64,000 nucleotides of DNA from assembly GCA_964036315.1 (NCBI GenBank), contig OZ038496.1, forward strand, positions 19,655,685-19,719,684, read 5' to 3'. The notes under the pieces were generated by a model, which did no database searches, was not told the DNA's origin, and was given only the letters and a program-made list of their open reading frames with translations. This DNA comes from Acanthosepion esculentum. Taxonomy: Eukaryota > Mollusca > Cephalopoda > Sepiida > Sepiidae. Positions 20,742-30,910 of the stretch are shown piece by piece; position 1 is the first letter of the stretch, and every line of letters begins with the position of its first letter. The position numbers were made by a program, and so were the translations under genes.

Positions 20742-21048
20742 TGTGAGTTACTCCAAAAACATATTAGAGAGCAGTGTTGAAGTCTCTAAAAAAGCAAGCA
20801 TAGTTTCTCTTTCTCCCTCTTGCTTCAAGGTGTAATCGCACATAGGTAATGTGTCTCCCACTTGGGAACATTCATTTTCATGGTCTTGTGTTAAATGAAC
20901 TCTTACACACACACACACACACACACACATACATACATACATGCTTCTTTCACATGAAAGAAAGAGAGAGAATATGCTTGCCTTTTTATAGACTTCAAGA
21001 GCATCCCCTAGTTAGTGTTTCTGGCAACACCAAGTGGGGTAACCTACA
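20742..21048. mobile_element. 307 bp insertion with GAAC target duplication
   Basis: It interrupts the LINE 3' end between two copies of GAAC (20738-20741 and 21049-21052). The ends TGTGAGTTACTCC and GGGGTAACCTACA are imperfect inverted repeats (10 of 13). TG...CA ends and a 4-bp duplication would fit a solo LTR; the inverted repeats would fit a DNA transposon with 4-bp duplications. A (CA)n array lies inside (20905-20930). No coding capacity. Confidence 0.68.
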
Positions 21049-21345
21049 GAACAATAAAAGAACAGGAATTAAGAAGATAAAAGATAACGATTGACATTGC
21101 ATTGAAATTTTTGAAGATCAAGTTGCCTGGAAGGCAAGAAGCTGGAAAAGAGTTCCACAAGTGAGAACTGTGAGAGAAGAAGCTGTAAGCATAGAATTTA
21201 TGGTTACATCTAGCCATTTCCACAGTGATGAGACCATGCCACCAATCTAATTTAAATTCATAAAAGGGAAAGTTCATCAAAACAATTATCATGAAAATAT
21301 TTATAGGAAAGGCAAAAGGAAGCCATGTTATGGTGATGGGAAAGT
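21049..21345 (-). mobile_element. CR1/Jockey-like LINE, ORF2 C-terminus
   Basis: Minus-strand translation gives FPFYEFKLDWWHG, FTVE-like ITVEMARCNHKFYAYSFFSH, LWNSFPASCLPGNLIF and KNFNAMSIVIFYLL. These match, in order, the C-terminal words of the LINE copies at 44050, 51000, 53320 and 55310. It is 5' truncated and carries frame breaks. The family's usual RT domain is absent. Confidence 0.82.
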
Positions 21346-22500
21346 GACTGAAGCTGAGATTTCTGCACTGTAGCTTAAAATATTTTTTTACAAGTTTTTA
21401 ATTTTTTTTTTTGTTGAAATTAGTATAGGAAAGATGATCATCCATTCAAATGTACATATAACTTTAAAGCTAGATTTAAAAGGTGTTTTCATTATTTTAT
21501 AAGAAAAAAAAGGTTTAAATCCAACTTTACTCCAGTCGTAATACAATTTAACTTTACATTAAGAATTACACTGATCCTTGTCACTTTCATCATAAATTTA
21601 CATTTTGATCCCAGACAGAGTGTACAGATACTCTAATCAGCATTCAAAGTCAAAATTTATTACTTTTTTAACTTAGTACAATATATGTTTGGATACAATG
21701 TTGACTTACATTAGGAAGACTGTGTTATGCTAAATGTGGAAAGCCTGCCTTCTTTACAAATCACTATTCAAAATAAAAAATTATGAAATTTTTTTAAGAT
21801 TAATACAGCACATTTTGAATTTTCAACACTAAAAGATCCTACAGGATCAGTTTTATTATTTAATTTTTTATTAGATAAAGTCATTATTATTAATTCTGAT
21901 GTGTACTTATTTCATCTTAATTTCTTTTTGTTGCATTTTATCACAACTGATGCCATCAATGGTGAATAGATAGGGCAGGATCAGAGATAAAGAAGTGCTG
22001 ATTCATACCAAAATGACCTGTCATTTTTGACGGGTATTACCCTAGTTTTAATTTAAAGTTAAGGTATGACATGATGTAGGGATTACTCAGCAAATCAAGT
22101 TCGAATTTCGTCCAAAACTGCTTGCATAGTCATGAACACATATAAAAAAGCCTAAGTCCCACTTCTCTAAGCTCTACCAGAATCTTGGCAAAAATTATCT
22201 CATTGCTGACATGTCATAGTTGATAGTGAATGAATAAGTATTTTAGTCAATAACTTCCATATCTGCACAGGCAGGTAATAACAGCCAAGTTTTGTTCCTC
22301 CCATGGTCAATTTTGACAGGGGTCCAATTAATCAATTTCAAATATTTTCTTTAGGGTAGTAAACTCTGATTTGGATAAAAAACGCCCAAATTGGCTAAGT
22401 CAGTGAGCAGTCACACACACATTGAAAATTCCATTCACATATTTGCTGTGTGTGTGCGGATGAGTTGATTTCTTTTTCCTTTTTGCGTGATGATGAGGTT
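21346..22500. other. Unannotated DNA with one diverged tandem-family unit
   Basis: 21640-21790 (CAGCATTCAAAGTCAAAATT, TTGGATACAATGTTGACTTA, GACTGTGTTATGCTAA, GCCTGCCTTCTTTACAAATC) is a solitary relative of the array at 31440-32030. The remainder shows nothing recognisable. Confidence 0.6.
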
Positions 22501-22619
22501 GACGCGTGGTCTGATGTGAATGAACAAAAAGCACAATGAAAATGCAAGGAAAATGTATCAAATATAATATCCAAAAGAAATTTTTATTTTTTTTATTTCT
22601 TCAAATAAATCTGAATTGT

Positions 22620-22700
22620 ATCAGCGTCTTTAGCACAATGGTTAGAACGATGTCTTCACACCATCATATTGACAGACGGGAATGGCCGAAGGAACGTCAG
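22620..22700 (+). other. Possible tRNA-like box A remnant
   Basis: CGTCTTTAGCACAATGGTTAG then AACG resembles a tRNA D-arm, but there is no clear anticodon arm or B box within 60 bp. Weak. Confidence 0.2.
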
Positions 22701-22789
22701 GAAAATGATTTCAAATCAGATGTACTTGAAACAAATAAATGCAATGAAGCTTGTTAAAATGTTCTTGTCTTAACTCTTTTTTTTTTATA

Positions 22790-22915
22790 ATGAGGAAAAT
22801 TGAGAAAGGCAAAATGAAAAAAGAAAGAAAGCAAAATTAAAAAGAAAGAAAAGCAAACATGATTAAGAAAGAAAAAATGAAAGAAAACCAAAATTGAAAA
22901 AAGAAAGTATTTTTT
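22790..22915. repeat. Purine-rich GAAAGAAA low-complexity tract
   Basis: Repeated AAAGAAAGAAAGCAAAATT-like units on the plus strand. A second short stretch of the same type follows at 23065-23110, on the other side of the LINE 3' end. Confidence 0.8.
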
Positions 22916-23045
22916 TTATCATTTCATCCCAAGCAAGGCAATAAAGCCACTAAGATGTAAAGAGTTACTGAGTGTGAGAGAATATGAGAAGTAAAAAAAA
23001 TACTGTTAAGGAGAGAGAACAATAAAGGACAATAATTTTCATTTA
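22916..23045 (-). mobile_element. CR1/Jockey-like LINE, 3' end only
   Basis: ATCATTTCATCCCAAGCAAG, GCAATAAAGCCACTAAGATG and GTTACTGAGTGTGAGAGAAT match the shared 3' end of the family in reverse. Severely 5' truncated. Confidence 0.8.
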
Positions 23046-23110
23046 ATTACTTTTTAAATTAAAAATTAAAAGAAAGAAAGAAAAACAAAATTAAGAAAGA
23101 AAAAAGGAAC

Positions 23111-23655
23111 AGAAGTAAGAGTTACTCTGTTTTTTTCTAGAACCGTTATTACGTATATCAGCATTAAGTAGACCATTCTACACATGCAATAGAAAGTGCC
23201 ATCCATGTAATTTGACCATTTTATTTCTGCATGCGTGGAATTTATGAGAGATGTGCATAATTGTATGGACACATATAACCTACTATTTTATGATCTGGAA
23301 GATTGCATCATTGCAATGACAGACTGATATGTAACTATGAGTAGAATTTTGATTTGAAGTTTTGATTGTATTGTATTTTATAATATTTAATATATATGGT
23401 TAATATTGACTTTTGAATTAAGTGCATTGACAGGAAAAGGAACAATAGAAAAAAATTATTTGTTGTGTAAAGTAAATGATTTGTTAAAAATCTTTAAGCT
23501 ATGGAGTTATATGACCTCCAATAGAGAAAGATATTTTATTTAATGTTGACTGTTTTTTTTATATTGAAATGGCTTCCAGAATTTTGAGTCTTTCTTTGAA
23601 CATATCCTATAAAATATTTTTGTGTTATTTATTAAAATTTGTTTCATATTAATAT
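23111..23655. other. Unannotated A+T-rich DNA
   Basis: No feature recognised. Confidence 0.45.
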
Positions 23656-23661
23656 TGTTTT

Positions 23662-24130
23662 CATTATTTACATTATTCGGACTATTGTCCTCATCTTTGT
23701 TGCCATATTACAACGTTTTGGCCATTGTACGCTCTGGCCTTCTTCAGGTGGTTGGTATGTCGAACTGAACCCTTTATTTCGCTCACTGGGCTAGACTGTT
23801 CTAGTTCCATGTGCCATGTTTAATGGATGTCAGTTATCAGTTATTTCCTGTTAATTTCCCTCTGAAAGTTCTCCACTGCCTTAACCGGGTATTGAACTCA
23901 CACTCTTTGGGTCCTGTCACTGGATCTAACTAACGCCTTTATCCACTGTGCCATGTGTCCTCAAGGACACATGGGACAGTGGAACTAGAACAGTCTACCC
24001 CAGTGAGCAAAATAAAGAGTTCAGTTCGACATTCCAACCACCTGAAGAAGGCCAGAGCATACAATGGTCAAAATCTTGTAATAAATATGGCAACAAAGAT
24101 GAGGAAAATAGTCCGAATAATGTAAATAAT
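23662..24130. mobile_element. tRNA-containing fold-back element, copy 2
   Basis: Long inverted arms (about 23662-23820 and 23968-24130) share ATTATTTACATTATTCGGAC, ATTGTCCTCATCTTTGTTGC, GCTCTGGCCTTCTTCAGGTG and AGACTGTTCTAGTTCCA in opposite orientation. The ~150 bp centre holds a minus-strand tRNA-like unit: GGCACAGTGGATAAAGGCGT (box A) and GTGAGTTCAATACCCGG (box B). Each arm carries CTGAAGA followed by a GGCC/GGTC-type stem and a GAAAC-like string. Same architecture as 19560-19990. Confidence 0.82.
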
Positions 24131-24284
24131 GTACATAATACCTCATCTCAGAAATATAGACAGATTATATTATTTTGGATGTGTTGATCTGTATGTGAGC
24201 GATTTGCACTAAATTTTGACAAATGACAAATCAACCTACAAGACCGTACAGTGCATGTATGGCCAGCATAATATAAATAGCATA

Positions 24285-24508
24285 CAATGTGGTCCGAGAG
24301 TCTTGTCACCCCCACCAAAATGTAAAGGGATCTTTAGAAGAACAAGTAATACAGTAATACAAATCACATGTACTGGATTCAGTTTATTTGCTTTGACTGA
24401 CGCCATCACACCTTGAGAAGGTCTGTATGAGCATCATCATTTTCGTGTCAGCCATCTGAAATAGAAAATTATGTTATGTGGGAGTGACAAGACTTTCGGA
24501 CCACCCTG
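24285..24508. mobile_element. Mariner-type MITE
   Basis: The left end reads GGTCCGAGAGTCTTGTCAC; the right end reads GTGACAAGACTTTCGGACC then ACCCTG. Terminal inverted repeats are ~26 bp, flanked by TA (24283-24284 and 24509-24510), the target duplication of Tc1/mariner elements. The 224 bp element is non-coding, so it must have been mobilised in trans. Confidence 0.88.
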
Positions 24509-24642
24509 TATATATAATTTTGTCCTAGAGTCATTAAAAATCTATAAAGATCTTATAGATCATAATAATCATTCATAAAATTCTGTCTGCTTCTGAGACA
24601 GGCAAGCTTGTCTCAAATACACGGAAGAAAAGTTTCTCGTAT

Positions 24643-24664
24643 ATAAGTGTGTGTGTGTGTGTGT
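24643..24664. repeat. (TG)n microsatellite
   Basis: Eleven TG units. Confidence 0.93.
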
Positions 24665-24956
24665 GACTGTGAAGAGAGACAGAGAAAATTTACATTGATT
24701 AATCTTTAAAAAGCTTAAATATGATTCAAAATAGTTCTTTACACTCAGCGTTTAAATCCTCTTCATTGAAAAGCATTAGATAAGCTAAAGATTCACTTCT
24801 TAAAAATCTCGATTATTGATATAAACTTTTTAATATTCATTGATTTAGATAAAATACAGACTGTATTTCAGATAATCTAAAAAGACATATGTAATGCTAA
24901 ATGCAGGTTTAGAGACACACTTCTCTTCAAATAAGATGGCTGATATATATAGATGT

Positions 24957-24958
24957 CT

Positions 24959-24990
<32 letters not shown>
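24957..24990. repeat. (TA)n array
   Basis: Directly abuts the left end of the following element. Confidence 0.95.
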
Positions 24991-25568
24991 CTGGTTGTAA
25001 CAGCAAAATTGTTCAATTATTAGATTAAGCTACGAACTGTTGTATCTTAGAAATGATTAAAGATATCTTGCTGGAATTCTCCAAGGTTTTTATAACATTA
25101 TTAGGTTCTACTTTGAACACTAAGAATGTATTTCATTCCAAGTTAAAATCCCTCTTCCTGTTGTGACTTCCTGGTTCAGTTTTTCTCTCTACTGTTTTCT
25201 CTTTTTTAAACTTATTCAGTTCTCTTGATGGTTCATGAATGGACTTTGAAGATGGAAACCAGAGTATGAATGTTGGTACCATTACTGAAGTCCTGAATGA
25301 TCTTTTTCCTCTCACCATTGCTCAGTTAGGAAGACATAGTTGGGCTGACACAAAATGATTTTAACCTGCCCTCTTTCTAGCCGAATAACTCAAAGGGTTT
25401 TTCAATGATTCTTATGACAAATGATGTCAAAATGGCTAAAGGTCTTATCTGAAAACCTGGAAAAAGAAACTCAATTTGTTTAGAGGTTTTTTAGATATTA
25501 AACATTTTGTGTGATGGACAATTATTTCAAGCAGTTACACGATTTGGGCAATTTTGCTGTTACACCTG

Positions 25569-25569
<1 letters not shown>
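24991..25569. mobile_element. Tc1/mariner-type non-autonomous element between TA arrays
   Basis: The left end is CTGGTTGTAACAGCAAAATT and the right end is AATTTTGCTGTTACACCTGG, an inverted repeat of ~24 bp with two or three mismatches. Both ends sit against (TA)n arrays, as expected for an element that targets TA. About 580 bp. The 61-codon minus frame at 25133-25318 shows no transposase motif. Confidence 0.7.

Positions 25570-25602
<33 letters not shown>
25570..25602. repeat. (TA)n array
   Basis: Right-hand TA array after the element end. Confidence 0.95.
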
Positions 25603-25608
<6 letters not shown>

Positions 25609-25799
25609 TACAAGTGAGTGCTGATAAGTTCTCAGTCCAAAGAAGAAGCTCTTCCAAAAAATACCTGTTGTTTAATCATTTGGTCAGATTGACAAAAGAG
25701 ATTTTTTCAACACTCCTTATAGTTCATCATGATATATATAATGTGCTTTTTTATAAAATGCATGTAGATTTCTTTCTCTCTCCATGCATATATATATAT

Positions 25800-25950
25800 A
25801 TATATACGTTAATGCATAAAAATTTAAATGTTAATCACTATCTACTGTCCTCCTGATGACTCTTTTATTTCTGCTCATCATCATTGCTTCTGTTCAAATT
25901 CTTCCACACCCTGTAACACCCCCGTGTTTTAGTGCCATTACTGCCTTGCT
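25800..25950 (+). mobile_element. CR1/Jockey-like LINE 3' end
   Basis: AAAAATTTAAATGTTAATCA then CTATCTACTGTCCTCCTGA encodes NLNVNHYLLSS, the last residues of the LINE family. The 3' end (AGTGCCATTACTGCCTTGCTTG) follows. The left boundary falls in a TA array. Confidence 0.75.
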
Positions 25951-25957
25951 TGAGCTG

Positions 25958-25960
<3 letters not shown>

Positions 25961-25991
<31 letters not shown>
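25961..25991. repeat. (TA)n array
   Basis: TA run right after the LINE end. Confidence 0.95.
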
Positions 25992-25993
<2 letters not shown>

Positions 25994-26297
25994 TTAGTGT
26001 ATAACACTTTTCTCAGAGTACAGTTAATACATTGATCCTAGGGCGGGTGTGCAGACATAACACTAATGTATGTGCATATACAAATATATATATTTTTGTG
26101 TGCAGAACTATTTACACATGTGTAGCTCTCCCTCATATATATATATATAATGAAATGGATTAAGTCCAACAATTATTTGATATATTTTCTGTTGATACAT
26201 TATCTTTATAGATATAATTTATTTAAGTAAATGCTCTCCTTTTTTTAATTAAACAATATTAATTACATTTACCAGCCTGTATGTTTAAGAAAATATG

Positions 26298-26384
26298 CAC
26301 TCTCTGACAGGAATTGAACCTGTAACCCTAATAGGAACCGTCATTTGATCTGACGTGCTGTTAGCCATTCAGCCATAGAGAAGC
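26298..26384 (-). tRNA. Type II tRNA-like sequence, probably a pseudogene
   Basis: Minus strand: D-arm region ATGGCTGAATGGCTAACAGC, an anticodon stem CGTCA/TGACG with seven-base loop GATCAAA, a long variable arm (GTTCCTATTAGGGTT), and a T-arm ACAGG-TTCAATTC-CTGT. Stems are intact except the acceptor, where only TTCTCT/AGAGAG pairs and the outer base pairs fail. The loop would put UCA at the anticodon position, but residue 33 is A instead of U. The decayed acceptor and abnormal loop point to a SINE-derived or pseudogene copy of a Leu/Ser-type tRNA. Confidence 0.5.
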
Positions 26385-27335
26385 TGGTTAGCCAAGTCTG
26401 AAATAGATTAATACAAATAAAATGTGTCACTTATTAGATTGATATATTTTAAAACACTGATTCAGATATTCACATATAAAGAATAGTGTCTCTTTCTATA
26501 TATTTGTTTTTTTAGTGTGGAAACATTTTCATAGAATGTACAGATACACCACACTTATCCTTTGTTTGAATTAAGATGGAGTGGCATTTTGAGGCTAAAA
26601 AAATCACATAGATACTGCAATGATCCCAGGCAGAAATGCCAGTCCATCCATATATAATTCCATTATTTTTTACAGGTACTTCACTAGAATACATATAAGA
26701 ATAAAAGAAACTATATACTATGTGCATCTTAGCATTTTTATGAATGAATTTATCTTCAATCAGATTCTGTGCTGTCTGTGATGAAGATCGATGCCCTTGT
26801 CTCCTGCTTCCCCTTCCATTATCATCTCTTGGAACTTGCAGGATAATAGCAACACATTTCTTGTGCATGGCATGCTGAGTATTGTAGTCTACCTTCCTTT
26901 CTCCTTTTTTTCCACTTCCTTTCTACTGTTTCCTTGTTTTTCTTGCTTTTTATATCAGTGGAAATTCAACAGTTGCTCCTCATAGAAAATTACCAAGGTT
27001 ACCAGGTTGAGCAATATCCCAAGATTGTCATTAAACATGCTATGTAATTTAATTTTTCCAGATTTCTGTTGGCTTTACTCATCAGTAAATATCTTGTAAA
27101 ATTGATTGATATAAACAAATTTTGAATGTTAAAATACTGAAAATGCTGCTAATTTAAACTAAGTAGAAGATTTTGGTATTTCAAACTTTAACCGGCCTCA
27201 TATATTTTTTTAACTAAATCTAGTTTCTTGGTGAAAAAAAAACTAAGCCCACCTCACATTTTCAAAATAAATCAAGAGTTTTTAATTTAATTTCATACTA
27301 AATTATAGAATTTAGTCTTAAAATGCTTTTTTATG
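26385..27335. other. Unannotated DNA
   Basis: The longest frame is a 118-codon minus frame at 26512-26868 with no recognisable domain. The CT-rich stretch at 26880-26990 is low complexity. Confidence 0.45.
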
Positions 27336-27339
27336 TGCG

Positions 27340-27830
27340 CTGTCCCTTCAGGATGTAGGCAATCATGGCCCTCCACATCTTCCTGACCCAGGTAGCTCTT
27401 AATAAGTTTCGTCTTTTTGTTATTTCTCCCAAACCTTGTTCTGCCATACATTCACTCAAGCCCATTAATATGTCACGTGTTGCTTTCCCCTGTCCCTCTT
27501 TCTCTCTATCCGCCCCGTCAGCATCAGATTCTGCAAGTCCTCCTTACTCATTACGTATCCCAGAAATTTCAACTGCCTCTTCCTGATATTAAGTATAAGT
27601 TTCCTTTTTGTTTCCATTCTCTCCAAAACCTTATCGTTGCTCACATGTTCAGCCCATGGTATCCTCAGCATCCTTCTGTAGAACCACATTTCTGTTGCTT
27701 CAAGTCTCTTCTTCATCTTTAAGGAGATTGTCCAGCATTCACTGCCATACTGGAGGACAGATATCATGTCAGTACTCTTCAGTATTCTTTTCTTTGTTTC
27801 CAACAAAATTTTCCTGTCTTAAAAGCTTAC
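27340..27830 (-). mobile_element. RTE-like LINE, C-terminal tail
   Basis: The minus frame 27806-27465 reads MLETKKRILKSTDMISVLQY, GSECWTISLKMKKRLEATEM, WFYRRMLRIPWAEHVSNDKV and LKFLGYVMSKEDLQNLMLTG. These are the canonical C-terminal words of RTE-type reverse transcriptase/endonuclease proteins. It continues in other frames to the 3' end (AGGATGTAGGCAATCATGGC, about 27352-27371), which corresponds to an AMIAYIL-like ending. This is the best-preserved RTE tail in the window, with only 113 residues open. Confidence 0.88.
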
Positions 27831-28420
27831 CTACCTCATTCTTTTTTCATACTTAAATAAGTGTTTTGGGGTTTCAAAATTTACCTCACCTTATATTTTC
27901 ATCAAATTTTTAGTATTTGTTATAGTGAAAGACACCTTGTCTAGGTAATAGACTCTCCCACCTATTATAAGTAGGAGTCAGTAGGTAGTCGAGGTAGGAG
28001 TAAGTGTTCAGCGACCACAACTCGATTACTCTGCGTAACACTTTATTACAAGTTCCTAACATTTCTGTATGTTTAACCCATTTAGGATGCATTTAGTCCA
28101 ACTACAAGTTCTATTGTGGAAATAACTCCAAAACAGTATTAAAGAAAAGTTAGTTTTATAAAGATTTTAACACCATTTAGTTTTAAAAAGCAGCACTTAG
28201 AGTATTTTAAACTTCAGAATTTGTTTAGATCAACCAGTTTTTAATATTTCTTGAGGCAGCATATATAGCAGCCCAAAACAGCCATACCAAATTTGTATAT
28301 CTTCTTTTAAATAATGACTGTGATGCATTTTTAATGAACTGACTAATTAAGTGCATAGTAGAAAAGATATGAAAATGATGAGGGCCAGATTAAGAGCAAT
28401 TGATGCCACAGACTCAGCCA
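27831..28420. other. Unannotated DNA
   Basis: 27930-28090 is G+C richer (TAGGTAGTCGAGGTAGGAGT, CGACCACAACTCGATTACTC) and might be an LTR fragment. No ends were found. Confidence 0.4.
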
Positions 28421-28423
28421 AAC

Positions 28424-28725
28424 AAGGGTACCCTGCTTGGCCCTGTCCCCTGATAAAAAGGATTAGAATTCCTGGTTTTAATTTAATAATGCAATAAATT
28501 CATATAGTTGAAATTTCTATTTTTTTATGTTTTAAATAGAAAGCAGTTAAATTACAAAGAAATTAAAGCATGGCCCAACAATGGTACCCCACTTGGCCCT
28601 ATTGTGATACAACAAGGAGGAGAGTTACTGCTTTTAATTTAGTAACACAGTAAATTCATACAGTTAAAAAGCATACTTCTTTATGCTGTAAATATAAAGC
28701 AATTTAAATGCAGAGAAAATCCGGA
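28424..28725. repeat. Tandem duplication, ~146 bp unit
   Basis: CAAGGGTACCCTGCTTGGCC at 28426 and CAATGGTACCCCACTTGGCC at 28577 start two diverged copies that continue with GGTTTTAATTTAATAATGCA / GCTTTTAATTTAGTAACACA and AATTCATATAGTTGAAA / AATTCATACAGTTAAAA. Both are non-coding. Confidence 0.82.
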
Positions 28726-28984
28726 ACTTATTGTTACTTCCTACAATCTACATCATGCCAGATGTTAAACTTGACACATTTTCTGGAAAGAACCAGAATG
28801 TGGGCTGAGAGGTAAGGGAATGAACTTTAGGAATACTTGAAGCTGATTTCTATTAGACAACATGACCTTTTCAAAAAAAAAAAAGAAAAGACTATGTTCC
28901 TCTTGATTTAACCTCCTTCAGAAATTAGTTAAAGAATGAAATTGTATAAATATATTTTGACTAATTTTTTTACACTTATTTAAA

Positions 28985-29245
28985 TGTTTTAACAAAGGAA
29001 AGAAAATATGACACCAAAATCTGAAGGTGCATTGGAATAGGGAAAGATGCCTTTCAAAACTTAAGCAAAGTATTAAGAAACAGGAAAATTTTGTTAGAAA
29101 CAAAATAAAGAGTACTGAACTGTTATGTAATATTGGTCCTCCTATAAGCCAGTGAATGCTGAACAATCTCTTCACAGACGAGGAGGAGACTTGAGGCAAC
29201 AGACATGTGGTTCTATAGGAGGATGCTGAGCATGTGAGTAACAAG
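28985..29245 (+). mobile_element. RTE-like LINE, partial tail
   Basis: CCAAAATCTGAAGGTGCATT, TTAAGCAAAGTATTAAGAAA, AGAGTACTGAACTGTTATGT, GAATGCTGAACAATCTC and ATGTGGTTCTATAGGAGGAT correspond to the segment that encodes the ECWTI...KRLEATEMWFYRRML words in the intact copy. It ends abruptly at GCATGTGAGTAACAAGGAAG. Confidence 0.78.
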
Positions 29246-29486
29246 GAAGTTTCAAACATTGGTATCCACTAAAAATAATTTTTAAAGTAATAAAAATGTC
29301 AGATTAAAAATAAATCCATTAGTTCTTTAGAAATTGCTTTGTCTGTTTTGAATAAGAAACTATATGCAGACATGGGCTTTTGAGAAAAATCTGAACAAAA
29401 GAGTGTACATTCCTTAAAAGGTAATGGGTTCATATATATAGGCATTTCAACCACATCTTTGTATATATATATCATGTAGGGTCTGT

Positions 29487-30070
29487 ATATGCTACCTTCT
29501 GACCAGGTGGGGGTGGGTTAGCCCCAGGCAGAGCTTTGTGACCCTCATCATCTTATCAAAATTTGCTTTTTTTCTGCCTACTTTTATCTATGTTAAAAAA
29601 TAAACTAAGCATAAAACACTAATTAAAGATTACAAATTTTTGTGGATTTTGACATCATACTTGAGTCTTTTTTATTTTTTTTTTGTCCAAATATGTGAAA
29701 AAACACTATATAAAATTTACTATTTTTTATCAATAATGTTTAACTTGTTAGAATTCAAATTTTTAACAAGAAAAATCTCAAGTTGATGTTAAAAATTGCC
29801 AGAAAATATTGTTGATTCATTTAAGACAAAATGATCTATTATTACGAGTCTCTAATTTGTATCTAGAGACATTGTATTTACTTCCAAGTTTCCTAATTGA
29901 ATTGTTCACCTGTATTGCATGTGATCCATTATTGTACATAATTAGGTTAGAATAAAATTTGTAATTTATATGAATACTACCTTATGAAAATTGAGTTGTA
30001 GTAGAGTAGGGGCCCCTGTATCCTATATTGGGGAGGGGTCATGAGTCTCTTGCACTGTCACTGATCTGAA
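29487..30070. repeat. Dispersed 0.6 kb repeat R3, copy 1
   Basis: Defining blocks are CTTTGTGACCCTCATCATCT, ATTAAAGATTAC, AAATCTCAAGTTGATGTTAA, TCTAATTTGTATCTAGAGAC, GCATGTGATCCATTATTGTA and ATGAATACTACCTTATG. They recur in the same order at 30177-30910 and 62948-63840. There is no protein frame. The element type is unknown. Confidence 0.8.
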
Positions 30071-30176
30071 TAGAAACAATTTCTACATACAACCTTAAAA
30101 ATGAAAATGTTTCATTTGCATACAACAAATACTTAACAGTATCACCTTGTAATTTTTAATGAAATGTGCTGATGTG

Positions 30177-30910
30177 TACTACCCTTGAACCCACTGACCA
30201 GAGAGAGTCCAAGCTTGATTAGGGGCCCATGCCAGTGCTTTGTGACCCTCAGTATCTTATCAACATTTGCTTTTTTCTACCTACAGTTATATATGTTTCA
30301 AATTAAACTAAGCAAAACAAACTATTAAAGGAAGAAAAATCTTCATGAATTTTCACATAATTCTGGGCTCTTTTTTTCTTTTTGTTCAAATCCATGAATT
30401 TGTTTTGTTATTGCTAAGTCTCAAAAAACATTATATAAATGCTAAAGCTGAGTCTCAAAAAACATTATATAAATACTAATGTTGAGTCTCAAAAAACATT
30501 ATATAAATGCTAAAGCTGAGTCTCAAAAAACATTATATAAATGCTAAAGCTGAGTCTCAAAAAACATTATATAAATGCTAAAGCTGAGTCTCAAAAAACA
30601 TTATATAAAATTCATTATCCCTAATGTTTTTAACAAAAAATTGCAATTCGACATTAAAAATTGTTGCTAAACATTGTTGACTTATTTAAAATGGAATGAT
30701 CTATTATGACGTCTTTAATTTGTATTTAGATACATTATATTTATTTTGAATTTTTCACCTATATTGCATATGATCCATTATTGTACATTATCAGGTTACG
30801 ATAAAATTTGTATTTTATATGACTACTACTGAGATGTATTAGAGCAGAGGGCCCTGTATCATAGATTTGGGGAGGCAGGGACAAAACCCTTGCACTGGCC
30901 CTGATATCAT
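30177..30910. repeat. Dispersed repeat R3, copy 2, with internal 34-bp array
   Basis: Same block order as copy 1. Between the third and fourth blocks the 34-bp unit TCTCAAAAAACATTATATAA plus ATGCTAAAGCTGAG is repeated six times (starts 30419, 30453, 30487, 30521, 30555, 30589). Copies 1 and 3 have this segment only once, so the array expanded after this copy was inserted. Confidence 0.85.

Noticed and set aside
25847..25860. CTGATGA string next to a LINE end
   Set aside because: It is the end of the LINE coding region (HYLLSS then stop). There is no GAAA core downstream at a proper distance.
26339..26355. Selenocysteine tRNA, because of the UCA loop
   Set aside because: Stem lengths and loop do not match tRNA-Sec. 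Residue 33 is A and the acceptor arm is broken.
26512..26868. 118-codon minus-strand frame as a host exon
   Set aside because: No recognisable domain, low-complexity stretches, and composition like the flanking non-coding DNA.
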